Source of the DNA: T1Sed10-7 sp046483565
Lineage (GTDB): Bacteria > Actinomycetota > Nitriliruptoria > Nitriliruptorales > Nitriliruptoraceae
Length of the DNA: 21,061 nt
Direction of reading: 5' to 3'
NCBI GenBank assembly: GCA_046483565.1
Contig: JAWOCZ010000086.1
Span: 1-21,061, forward strand
Shown: positions 7,102 to 14,140 of the stretch, one piece after another
Layout: each line of letters starts with the position of its first letter
Position numbering within the stretch: the stretch's first letter is position 1
Position numbers and translations under genes: made by a program
Notes under the pieces: model-generated
The model's database searches: none
What the model was told of the DNA's origin: nothing
The model's input: only the letters and a program-made list of their open reading frames with translations

Positions 7102-7848
7102 TCAGCCGCCGACGACCGGGAAGCTGACCTGTCCCGAGCCGCCCTGCCCGGCGAACCCGGTGATGACGATCCGGTAGCTGCCGGCGGCCGGCACCTCCTG
7201 CTCGATCAGCGCGTCGAAGGTCCCCCCGCCGTAGCGTCCCTGCTGCTGCGACGAGCGGTCGTCGTTGGTGGCGAGTTCCCGCCCATCGGCGTCGAACAGG
7301 GTCAGTACGGGATCGAAGTCATCAGCCCCACGCGCGTCGATCACGAGCAGCCCGGCCGGGGCCTCGACGACCAGCTCCCACTCGCCGCCATCGGGTACCG
7401 AGAAGGATCGCTCCTCACCAGCGGTGACCGTGCCGGTCACCCGCGGAGCCACGGCGTCGTCGGCGTCGTCGCCGTCGTCGCCCGACAGCAGGAAAGCGAC
7501 GACCCCGCCGATGGCGATCAGGGCCACCAGCCCGAGGAGCACCGGGAGCAGCCGCGAGGACCGCCCGCCCGCGGCACCGGACGTGACCGGCCGGGACGTG
7601 CCGGGCGCGCTCGGCGTCGTCGCCGCCGGCCGCATGGCCGGCGTGAGGTCGCCCGGCGCCGGCACGAAGGTCGGACCCGCCGGGCCCCCCGGAGCGGTCC
7701 CGGCCGTCGGCGCCCCCGGGGGCGGCGGGATCACCCCGGGAGGCGACGTCGGGGGTGGCGGGATGGCGTGCTCGCTCCACCGCTGGCCGTCCCACCACCG
7801 TCGCCCGCCGCCGCGGTGCGGATCCTCGTACCACCCTGGCTCTGCCAT
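7102..7848 (-). CDS. DUF2510 membrane protein with an extracytoplasmic PPC-like domain
   Basis: 248 residues from ATG 7848, chosen because GGAGGA lies 9 bases upstream and the protein then opens directly with the DUF2510 motif GWYEDPHRGGGRRWWDGQRW (residues 5-24). A proline/alanine/glycine-rich linker (30-95), one transmembrane helix (about 100-122), an acidic stalk (GDDGDDADD, 123-131) and a beta-sandwich domain (about 135-245) follow. That last domain has DPVLTLFDADGRELATNDD (179-197) and GSYRIVITG (223-231), characteristic of bacterial pre-peptidase C-terminal (PPC) domains. The N-terminus should be cytoplasmic and the PPC-like domain outside. DUF2510 is typical of Actinomycetota and its function is unknown; PPC domains bind surfaces or polymers in secreted proteins. 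A GTG at 7869 is in frame but lacks its own ribosome site. Confidence 0.88.
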   Translation of the reverse strand: MAEPGWYEDPHRGGGRRWWDGQRWSEHAIPPPPTSPPGVIPPPPGAPTAGTAPGGPAGPTFVPAPGDLTPAMRPAATTPSAPGTSRPVTSGAAGGRSSRLLPVLLGLVALIAIGGVVAFLLSGDDGDDADDAVAPRVTGTVTAGEERSFSVPDGGEWELVVEAPAGLLVIDARGADDFDPVLTLFDADGRELATNDDRSSQQQGRYGGGTFDALIEQEVPAAGSYRIVITGFAGQGGSGQVSFPVVGG

Positions 7849-7898
7849 GCCGTGTCGTCCTCCACGCACCTCGGTGCACGTCCGCGCCCGGTGTCGTC

Positions 7899-7904
7899 AC
7901 GGTA
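7899..7904 (-). promoter_or_regulatory. -10 box (TACCGT) for the DUF2510 gene
   Basis: Read on the minus strand, TACCGT at 7904-7899 predicts a start near 7892 and a 44-base leader with the GGAGGA ribosome site. It lies in the gap after the hutH stop, so this gene need not depend on hutH transcription. Confidence 0.4.
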
Positions 7905-7951
7905 GGGGCTCAGCGGTCGCCTTCCACGGACCCTGCCCGCCCGATGGGGTC

Positions 7952-9490
7952 TCAGGCGAGTGGTCCGGTCACCCGCTCCGCCGCATGCACCAGCGCGCCC
8001 TGACGGACCAGCGCGACGGCGGCCTCGATCTCCGGCGCGAGGTGTCGGTCGGGACCCGGGCCGGGGACCCGCGTCCGCAGAGCCGCCAGGACCGCTGCGG
8101 TGGCCGGTGCCGGGGCCAGGGGCGCACGCAGGTCGATCCCGCGCCCGGCGACGAGCACCTCGATGGCGAGCACCCGGGTGAGCGCGTCGATCGCCCGGCG
8201 CAGCTTGCGGGCCGCGGCCCAGCCCATGGAGACGTGGTCCTCCTGCATCGCCGAGGACGGGATCGAGTCCACCGAAGCCGGCATCGCGAGCCGCTTGCAC
8301 TCGGCCACCAGGGCCGCCTGGGTGTACTGCGCGATCATCACCCCGGAGTCCACCCCCGGATCGTCGGCCAGGAACGGCGGCAGGCCCTGGTTGCGCGCGC
8401 TGTCGAGGAACCGGTCCGTGCGGCGCTCACTGATCGAGGCCAGGTCGGCGATCGGGATGGCGAGGTGGTCGAGCGCCTGGGCGATGGGGGCGCCGTGGAA
8501 GTGCCCGTTGGACTCCACCCGGCCGTCGTCGAGCAGCACGGGGTTGTCGATGGAGCTGGCCAGCTCGCGGTCGGCGACCGTGCGGACGTGGCCCAGCAGG
8601 TCGCGGGCGGCGCCGGCTACCTGGGGGGCGCACCTGAGCGAGTAGGCGTCCTGGACCCGGGTGCAGTCCGGGGTGCGGTGGCTCGCGACGATGCCGGAGT
8701 CGGCCAGCAGCGCTCGTAGGTTGGCCGCACTGTCGGTCTGCCCGGGATGGGGCCGCAACGCCATCAGGTCCGCGGCGAACACCCGGTCGGTCGCGAGCAA
8801 CCCCTCGATGCTCATCGCCGCGGCGACGTCGGCCAGCGTCAGCAGGTGCCCGAGGTCATGGCAGGCCAACAGCAGCTGGCCGAGCATGCCGTCGGTCCCG
8901 TTGATCAGGGACAGCCCCTCCTTGGCGGCCAGCTCCACCGGCGCGATGCCCGCCGCGGCCAGCGCCTGCGCCGCCGGTAGGCGGCGGCCATCGGCGTCAT
9001 CCACCTCACCCTCGCCGATCAGCGCGAGCGCGACCGCCGCCAGCGGTGCCAGGTCGCCCGAGCACCCGAGGCTGCCGTGCTCGTGCACCACCGGGGTGAT
9101 CCCGGCGGTGAGCAGCGACGCCAGGGTCTCGGCCACCACCGGCCGGACGCCGGTGTGCCCGGAGACCAGGGTGCGTAGCCGCAGCAGCATCATCGCCCGG
9201 ACGACCTCGCGCTCCACCTCGGCGCCGTTGCCGGCCGCGTGCGAACGGATGAGGGAGCGCTGCAGCTGGGCGCGCTGACCGGGTGGGATGTGACGCATCG
9301 CCAGGGCACCGAACCCGGTGGACACGCCGTAGACCGGGCGATCGGCGGCGGCGTGCGTGTCGACGGCGGCCCGGGCCTGCCTGAGCCTCGCCAACGCCGC
9401 GGCGCCGAGGTGGATCGGTCGGTCATGGCGTGCGACGGCGACGACATCGGCGGCGGTCAGGGTGTGGGGGTGGAGTTCGAGGGTGTCCAT
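7952..9490 (-). CDS. hutH: Histidine ammonia-lyase
   Basis: Deaminates L-histidine to urocanate, the first step of histidine degradation, in the cytoplasm. 512 residues, the usual length. The self-forming MIO cofactor tripeptide is C143-S144-G145 in HGSLGCSGDLAPLA; most family members have Ala-Ser-Gly, and as I recall the Cys form occurs in actinobacterial (Streptomyces) enzymes. The catalytic tyrosine is in RPVYGVSTGFG (Y54). H84 in RSHAAGNG and the glutamate in SAMQEDHVSMG are the histidine-selective residues, arguing against a phenylalanine/tyrosine lyase. The start is uncertain: ATG 9490 and ATG 9499 are both in frame and neither has a clear ribosome site. No other hut gene is in the window. 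It sits 32 bp behind an ABC ATPase–permease pair on the same strand with no promoter hexamer between, so cotranscription is likely although the functional link is unclear. Confidence 0.95.
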   Translation of the reverse strand: MDTLELHPHTLTAADVVAVARHDRPIHLGAAALARLRQARAAVDTHAAADRPVYGVSTGFGALAMRHIPPGQRAQLQRSLIRSHAAGNGAEVEREVVRAMMLLRLRTLVSGHTGVRPVVAETLASLLTAGITPVVHEHGSLGCSGDLAPLAAVALALIGEGEVDDADGRRLPAAQALAAAGIAPVELAAKEGLSLINGTDGMLGQLLLACHDLGHLLTLADVAAAMSIEGLLATDRVFAADLMALRPHPGQTDSAANLRALLADSGIVASHRTPDCTRVQDAYSLRCAPQVAGAARDLLGHVRTVADRELASSIDNPVLLDDGRVESNGHFHGAPIAQALDHLAIPIADLASISERRTDRFLDSARNQGLPPFLADDPGVDSGVMIAQYTQAALVAECKRLAMPASVDSIPSSAMQEDHVSMGWAAARKLRRAIDALTRVLAIEVLVAGRGIDLRAPLAPAPATAAVLAALRTRVPGPGPDRHLAPEIEAAVALVRQGALVHAAERVTGPLA

Positions 9491-9522
9491 ACCCCGCATC
9501 CGACCACGCGGCGGCGTCGGTG

Positions 9523-10335
9523 TCAGCTGAGGCGCGGCCCCAGACGTGGTCGCGACAGCGAACGGGTGGCCGCCACCAGGAGCAGGGCGGCCAGGACGGT
9601 GGCGACGAGCCCGGCACCGATCAGCGCCCAGGGCGACAGCAACAGTACGCCCACGGCCTGAGCCACCACCATCCCGACGACCGGGAGGACCACGACCCCT
9701 CCGAGCTGGAAGGCCTCCTGCGTCGTGCGCGAGCGGACGGACACCAGTGAGACGGCGCCGAGGGCCGCAGCGGCGAAGGTCGGCCCGACCCACAAGGCCA
9801 GCAGGGCGAACTCGGTCGTCGGCAGCAGCCAGTCGCCGAGCTGTCGGCCCAGCGTGAGGTTGGTGACCGTGGCGTACAGCGCGGCCCCGACCAGCCCGAT
9901 CAGCACCGCCGGGACCCAGGCGGCCAGCAACTTGGCCGTGGCCAACTCCCGATCGCTCAGCGGCGTGAGCAGCAGGCCCTCGAGCGTCCGACGCTCGTGC
10001 TCCCCGGCGATGCCGTCAGCCGCGAGCACCGTGGAGAGCATCACCGGGACCAGGAGGATCAACGGGCTCAGCAGGTAGGTCAGGGTGACCACCGCCCCGA
10101 GCAGCGCCGGATCCTCCGGCAGCGTGTCCAGCACCTCGGCCGGGAGGAGCAGCAGGAGCTGTTCGACGTCACCCAGCGCCTCGGCATCGACGTAGCGGGG
10201 AGCCAGACCGACCGCGGCCGGCAGCACCACGAGCAGGAGGAGTGGCACCAGGAGCGCCGGCAGGACGACGGCTTTGGACCCGAGCGCGACCGTCAGATCG
10301 CGCCGGACCACCGCTCGCACGCGGGACCATCTCAC
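9523..10335 (-). CDS. ABC-2 type transporter permease
   Basis: 270 residues with about six membrane helices (first near 20-45, last near 235-260). After the second helix pair, GEHERRTLEGLLLTPLSDRELATAK (about 110-134) is the conserved cytoplasmic segment of ABC-2/NatB-like permeases, where a Glu-Arg-Thr-Leu-Glu patch contacts the ATPase. The first helix is preceded by a positively charged lead (VRAVVRRDLTVALGSK). Its ATG at 10335 overlaps the stop of the ATPase gene by four bases (ATGA), showing translational coupling. Together they form a half-size export-type ABC transporter; the substrate is not evident. Family members export Na+, drugs or antibiotics, or handle copper or lipid-linked cargo. 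Confidence 0.9.
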   Translation of the reverse strand: MRWSRVRAVVRRDLTVALGSKAVVLPALLVPLLLLVVLPAAVGLAPRYVDAEALGDVEQLLLLLPAEVLDTLPEDPALLGAVVTLTYLLSPLILLVPVMLSTVLAADGIAGEHERRTLEGLLLTPLSDRELATAKLLAAWVPAVLIGLVGAALYATVTNLTLGRQLGDWLLPTTEFALLALWVGPTFAAAALGAVSLVSVRSRTTQEAFQLGGVVVLPVVGMVVAQAVGVLLLSPWALIGAGLVATVLAALLLVAATRSLSRPRLGPRLS

Positions 10336-11288
10336 TCGCGTTCCTCCTCGACGGGCACCTCGCCGTGGAGGGCCAGGTAGACCTCCTGCAGGCTCGGCCG
10401 TGAGCGCACGGCCTCGTGGACCGGGACGTCGGCGGCCACCAGGTGCCGCACCAGGTCGGGCACCGCCTCGTGCGCGACCCCGGTGACGCTCACCCGCCCG
10501 CCAGCCAGGACCCGCGGCTCGACGGGCAGCAGGCGCGAGAGCACCGCCACCGCGCGCGCCGCCGCGTCGACGCCGACGTCGAAACGGAGCTCCCCGGGCC
10601 GGTGCGCGGCCGCGAGCTCGGCAGGGCTGCCCTCCGCGATCGAACGACCGTTGGCGAGCACCATGACGCGGTCACAGAGTGCCTCGGCCTCGGCCAGGTC
10701 GTGCGTGCACACCACCACGGTCCGATCGGCGCGCGCCGCGAGCGTGGCCAGGGTCCTGAGGACCTGACGGGCCGCCACCGGGTCCAGTGCCGCCGTCGGT
10801 TCGTCCAGCAGCAGGACCTGCGGATCGGTGAGCAGGACGCGGGCCAGGGAGAGTCGTTGTCGCAGACCCGTGGAGTATCCGCCGACCCGCTCATCGGCCC
10901 GATCGGCCAGACCGAAGCCGGCCAGCAGCTCGCCCGCTCGCTCGCGTGCCACCTCGGGGTCCAGGCCGAAGACGGCTGCGGCGAACGAGAGGTTCTGGGC
11001 GCCGGTGAGACGATCGTCGACGATGGGCCGGGCCGGCAGGACACCCAGACGCTGCCGGACCGCCGCGCCGTCGACGACGGGGTCGAGGGTGTCGACCCGC
11101 ACGACACCGGCATCGGGCGCCAGCAACCCCGCCAGCAGGCGCACCGTGGTGGTCTTGCCGGCACCGTTGTGACCGAGGAGCCCGACGACCTGACCGGCGG
11201 GGACGTGCAGGGTGAGGTCGTCGAGGGCGACCACGTCGCCGAACCGGCGGGTGACCCCGTCCAGGCGCAGGACCGGCTCCGCTGTCAC
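10332..11288 (-). CDS. ABC transporter ATP-binding protein
   Basis: 318 residues from GTG 11288, chosen because GGAGGA (11295-11300) stands 6 bases upstream; an in-frame GTG at 11306 would precede the ribosome site. Walker A is GHNGAGKTT (39-47), the ABC signature is YSTGLRQR (138-145), Walker B is VLLLDEP (158-164), and the H-loop histidine is H196 (VCTHDLAE). The C-terminal 90 residues form the short extra domain (DUF4162-like) seen in exporter ATPases of the CcmA/NatA class. It powers the ABC-2 permease encoded directly downstream with a 4-base overlap. Its promoter region diverges from the nfeD-like gene. Confidence 0.93.
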   Translation of the reverse strand: MTAEPVLRLDGVTRRFGDVVALDDLTLHVPAGQVVGLLGHNGAGKTTTVRLLAGLLAPDAGVVRVDTLDPVVDGAAVRQRLGVLPARPIVDDRLTGAQNLSFAAAVFGLDPEVARERAGELLAGFGLADRADERVGGYSTGLRQRLSLARVLLTDPQVLLLDEPTAALDPVAARQVLRTLATLAARADRTVVVCTHDLAEAEALCDRVMVLANGRSIAEGSPAELAAAHRPGELRFDVGVDAAARAVAVLSRLLPVEPRVLAGGRVSVTGVAHEAVPDLVRHLVAADVPVHEAVRSRPSLQEVYLALHGEVPVEEERE

Positions 11289-11321
11289 GGTTGCTCCTCC
11301 TGCCACGCGACCGACGCGTCG

Positions 11322-11327
11322 ACCCTA
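11322..11327 (-). promoter_or_regulatory. -10 box (TAGGGT) for the ABC–hutH transcript
   Basis: TAGGGT read on the minus strand at 11327-11322 predicts a start near 11315 and a leader of about 27 bases that contains the GGAGGA ribosome site of the ATPase. No -35 match is convincing. Confidence 0.45.
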
Positions 11328-11363
11328 GTAGCGCCCCTCCCGACGTCTCAGGGCCGTGCGTCG

Positions 11364-11369
11364 TACCCT
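11364..11369 (+). promoter_or_regulatory. -10 box (TACCCT) for the nfeD-like gene
   Basis: TACCCT predicts a start near 11376 and a leader of about 39 bases before ATG 11415. It lies about 37 bp from the divergent ABC promoter, so the two may be coordinated. Confidence 0.4.
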
Positions 11370-11414
11370 CCAGAGGAGCCGGCACGGTCCGGTGCCAGGA
11401 CGGGATGTGACGGC

Positions 11415-12917
11415 ATGCACACGGTGGCCAGCACGGCAGCACGAGCCAGCACACCCTCGCGCTCGTGGCAGACCCGTCGCCGGGTCCTTGCGCTGCTCGC
11501 GCTGAGCCTCGGTGCGCTGCTCGCGGCGGTCGGCAACGGCCAGGCCCAGGACGCACCCGAGGTGGTGGTCGCCCCGATCCAGGGCGAGATCGACCTCGGC
11601 ATCGCCCCGTTCCTGGACCGCGTCCTCGCCGACGCGGAGGCCGATGGCGCCGCCGCGGTGCTGCTGGAGATCGACACCCCGGGTGGTCGACTGGACGCCG
11701 TGCTCGAGATGCGGCAGAGCCTGCTCGCCAGCCCCGTGCGCACCATCGCCTTCATCGACACCACCGCGCTGTCCGCCGGAGCGCTGATCGCCCTGGCCTC
11801 CGAGGAGATCCACGTCGTGCCCGGGGGCATCATGGGCGCCGCCACCCCGGTCGACGGCGCCACCGGGGCCACCGCCGACGCCAAGGTGGTCTCGGCCGTC
11901 CGATCGATCTTCCGCGCGACCGCCCAGGAGCGCGATCGCGACCCGTTGGTGGCCGAGGCCATGGTCGATCCGGCGGTCGAGGTCGAGGGCCTCGTTGACG
12001 AGGAACAGCTGCTCACCCTCGACGACCGCCAGATGCTGGAGGTCGGCTACGCGGATTCGGTGGTCGGCAGCCGGGACGAGCTGCTCGCCGATCTGGGCCT
12101 CGCGGACCGCCGGGTGGTCGAGGTCGCACCGAGCCTGGCCGAGCGCCTCGTCCGTTTCCTGACCAGCTCGCTCCTGGCACCGTTGCTGCTCAGTGTCGGG
12201 GTCTGGCTCCTGGTCGGCGACCTGCTCAGCGGCGGCGTCGGGATCGGTGCGGCGATCGGCGCGGTCCTGCTCGGCGCGTTCTTCTACGGCCACCTGCTGG
12301 CCGGGTTGTCGGGCTGGGAGGACATCCTGCTCATCGCGGTGGGGGTGGTACTCCTCCTGGTCGAGGTGTTCGTGGTGCCCGGCGTGGGTGTCGCCGGGGT
12401 CCTCGGCGTGGTCTCGCTGCTCGGCGGCGGGGTGCTCGCCATGGTCAACCGCGACCTGGACCTGGTCCCGGTGTCGCAGCTGCTGGCCGTGGCGGGTCGT
12501 GTCACCCTGACCTTCCTGCTCGTCAGCATCGTGATCATCACCATCGTCGTGCTGCTAGCACGACGCAGCGGCCAGGAGGGGTTCAGGTCGGGCGCCCGCC
12601 GGATGCAGGGCGGCTCGCGCACCGTCACGGGCGGCTGGTTGCGGTGGTTCGGCAGCGCCGAGGTGCTGGCGCCGGACACCGAGCCCGCCCCCGATGCCCC
12701 GCCGCACGGTCGTCCCGAAGCGCTGCCCCGAGGCGCGCTGATCGGACGACGGGGCGTCGCCCTGTCGGATCTCCGACCCGCTGGTGTCGCCCGGATCGAC
12801 GGGTACCGCGTCGACGTGGTCAGCGACGGCGACTGGCTGGCCGCCGGCGACCCGGTGACGGTGATCAGCGACGAGGGCTACCGGCGCGTCGTGCAACGGG
12901 CCGCCGGAGAGGACTGA
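11415..12917 (+). CDS. NfeD family membrane-bound ClpP-class serine protease
   Basis: 500 residues. The signal/anchor segment is at 22-45 (RRRVLALLALSLGALLAAVG). The ClpP/SppA-fold domain (about 48-235) has LEIDTPGGRLDAV (84-96), the nucleophile S120 in TALSAGALIALA, GGIMGAATPV (137-146), and the probable general-base lysine K157 (DAKVVSAVRS), matching the Ser-Lys dyad of archaeal 1510-N. Four or five transmembrane helices follow (about 252-270, 272-298, 303-322, 324-344, 364-382), and then a C-terminal OB-fold NfeD domain (about 428-495; ALIGRRGVALSDLRPAGVAR). Full-length NfeD proteins act with flotillin/stomatin partners at the membrane, and the next gene is a flotillin. The ATG at 11415 has only a weak ribosome site. 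The open frame continues far upstream, but that part is antisense to the ABC gene and has no homology. Confidence 0.93.
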   Translation: MHTVASTAARASTPSRSWQTRRRVLALLALSLGALLAAVGNGQAQDAPEVVVAPIQGEIDLGIAPFLDRVLADAEADGAAAVLLEIDTPGGRLDAVLEMRQSLLASPVRTIAFIDTTALSAGALIALASEEIHVVPGGIMGAATPVDGATGATADAKVVSAVRSIFRATAQERDRDPLVAEAMVDPAVEVEGLVDEEQLLTLDDRQMLEVGYADSVVGSRDELLADLGLADRRVVEVAPSLAERLVRFLTSSLLAPLLLSVGVWLLVGDLLSGGVGIGAAIGAVLLGAFFYGHLLAGLSGWEDILLIAVGVVLLLVEVFVVPGVGVAGVLGVVSLLGGGVLAMVNRDLDLVPVSQLLAVAGRVTLTFLLVSIVIITIVVLLARRSGQEGFRSGARRMQGGSRTVTGGWLRWFGSAEVLAPDTEPAPDAPPHGRPEALPRGALIGRRGVALSDLRPAGVARIDGYRVDVVSDGDWLAAGDPVTVISDEGYRRVVQRAAGED

Positions 12918-12956
12918 TCGGCCCCGAGTCGGTGTCGTCACCCGCCCCGCGACCGC

Positions 12957-12962
12957 TACCGT
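12957..12962 (+). promoter_or_regulatory. Possible internal -10 box (TACCGT) before floA
   Basis: TACCGT predicts a start near 12969 and a leader of about 19 bases before GTG 12988, with GGAG (12978-12981) as ribosome site. floA may thus be made both with nfeD and independently of it. Confidence 0.35.
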
Positions 12963-12987
12963 CGTCCACCCCGACCCGGAGCCCTCC

Positions 12988-13932
12988 GTGGAAGCCAGTG
13001 CCCTCATCATCGTGATCGTGCTGGCTGCCGTCCTCGCGGTCGTCAGCCTCTTCCTCTACTTCGTTCCCGTCGGGCTGTGGATCACCGCCATCTTCTCCGG
13101 GGTCCGTATCGGGCTCGGCACGTTGATCGGGATGCGCCTGCGGAAGGTCCCGCCAGCGGACATCGTCCGGCCGCTCATCAGCGCGACGAAGGCCAGCATC
13201 GACCTCGACGTCGGGCAGATGGAGGCCCACTACCTCGCCGGAGGGCGGGTCGAGTCCGTGGTCGCGGCCCTGATCTCCGCGGACCGCGCGAACATCGAGC
13301 TGCCCTGGAAGCGCGCCACCGCCATCGACCTGGCTGGCCGTGACGTGCTCGAGGCCGTCCAGGTGAGCGTGAACCCGAAGGTCATCGAGACCCCGCGGAT
13401 CGCCGCGGTCGCCAAGGACGGCATCCAGGTGATCGCCGTCGCCCGCGTCACCGTCCGGGCCAACATCGAACGGCTGGTCGGTGGTGCCGGCGAGGAGACG
13501 ATCATCGCCAGGGTCGGTGAGGGTTCGGTGTCCTCGATCGGGTCCGCGGACAGCCACAAGGACGTGCTCGAGAACCCCGACGACATCTCGCGTCGGGTCC
13601 TCGAGCGTGGCCTGGACGCGGGTACCGCCTTCGAGATCCTGTCGATCGACATCGCCGACGTCGACATCGGCCGCAACATCGGAGCGGAGCTCCAGACCGA
13701 CCAGGCCGAGGCCGACAAGAACATCGCGCAGGCCAAGGCCGAGGAGCGCCGTGCGATGGCGGTGGCCCACGAACAGGAGATGCGGGCCTCGGTCGTCGAG
13801 GCGGAGGCGGAGGTGCCACGAGCCCTGGCCGAGGCCCTGCGAAACGGCAACCTCGGCGTCATGGACAGCTACCGGCTCGACAACGTCCAGGCCGACACCC
13901 GCATGCGCCGATCGATCGCCGACGATGAGTGA
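12988..13932 (+). CDS. floA: Flotillin-like protein FloA (SPFH/band 7 family)
   Basis: Membrane scaffold protein of functional membrane microdomains. 314 residues, close to the roughly 330 of Bacillus FloA (YqfA). Hydrophobic segments at about 5-26 and 28-48 form the membrane hairpin. Then comes the FloA-specific core: RLRKVPPADIVRPLISATKA (50-69), LDVGQMEAHYLAGG, and an SPFH domain with ELPWKRATAIDLAGRDVLEAV and VIAVARVTVRANIERLVGG. An Ala/Glu-rich coiled coil (about 233-275; QAEADKNIAQAKAEERR) and a C-terminal region ending RMRRSIADDE complete it. The GTG start has GGAG 6 bases upstream. It follows the nfeD-like gene by 70 bp, the conserved yqeZ–yqfA arrangement, so FloA and NfeD probably act together. 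Its stop overlaps the next start. Confidence 0.95.
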   Translation: MEASALIIVIVLAAVLAVVSLFLYFVPVGLWITAIFSGVRIGLGTLIGMRLRKVPPADIVRPLISATKASIDLDVGQMEAHYLAGGRVESVVAALISADRANIELPWKRATAIDLAGRDVLEAVQVSVNPKVIETPRIAAVAKDGIQVIAVARVTVRANIERLVGGAGEETIIARVGEGSVSSIGSADSHKDVLENPDDISRRVLERGLDAGTAFEILSIDIADVDIGRNIGAELQTDQAEADKNIAQAKAEERRAMAVAHEQEMRASVVEAEAEVPRALAEALRNGNLGVMDSYRLDNVQADTRMRRSIADDE

Positions 13933-14140
13933 GGAAGGCGCGGGCGCACCCGCTGCCGGGGACCGCCCACGCCGGCCCACCCCCGTCGACGAAGCGGCGG
14001 ACCGACGTGCACGGGGCCCGGTCCGGCGGCCGCTCAGCTCCCGAGAGGACGTGCGACGGGGCATCGTGCTCCGCGAGCTGCTCGGGCCCCCGGTCGCGCT
14101 GCGACGCGGATCCAGCGACGTGCCCGGCCTCAGCCCCTGA
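13925..14140 (+). CDS. Small 71-residue protein overlapping floA, unknown function
   Basis: ATG 13925 overlaps the floA stop (ATGAGTGA, 8-base overlap), implying translational coupling. The protein is polar and rich in Arg and Pro, with no membrane segment. Residues 38-60 (SSREDVRRGIVLRELLGPPVALR) form the only ordered-looking part, a charged helix ending in LGPP. I recall similar short 'R-x-x-I-V-L-x-E-(I/L)-L-G-P-P-x-A-L-R' tails on small actinobacterial proteins, but cannot verify this. In Bacillus the nfeD–floA operon also carries a small third gene (yqfB); I see no clear similarity to it. Its last 11 bases overlap tail-to-tail with the EamA gene on the other strand. It could be a chance open frame in GC-rich DNA, but the coupling and the motif favour a real gene. 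Confidence 0.6.
   Translation: MSEEGAGAPAAGDRPRRPTPVDEAADRRARGPVRRPLSSREDVRRGIVLRELLGPPVALRRGSSDVPGLSP

Noticed and set aside
8740..9490. Phenylalanine/tyrosine ammonia-lyase identity for the MIO enzyme
   Set aside because: The selectivity residues (H84 and the QED glutamate) match histidine ammonia-lyase, and the length of 512 fits HutH.
10416..11414. Upstream extension of the NfeD reading frame over the ABC ATPase gene
   Set aside because: Antisense to a complete ABC ATPase; the signal-peptide-like N-terminus and promoter place the start at 11415.
11325..12293. 322-residue minus-strand frame over the NfeD gene
   Set aside because: Antisense shadow of a well-defined ClpP-class/NfeD protein.
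12865..14064. 399-residue minus-strand open frame over floA
   Set aside because: Antisense shadow of floA: composition is Asp/Gly/Arg-rich without domains, and the plus strand has clear flotillin homology. Long antisense frames are expected at this GC content.
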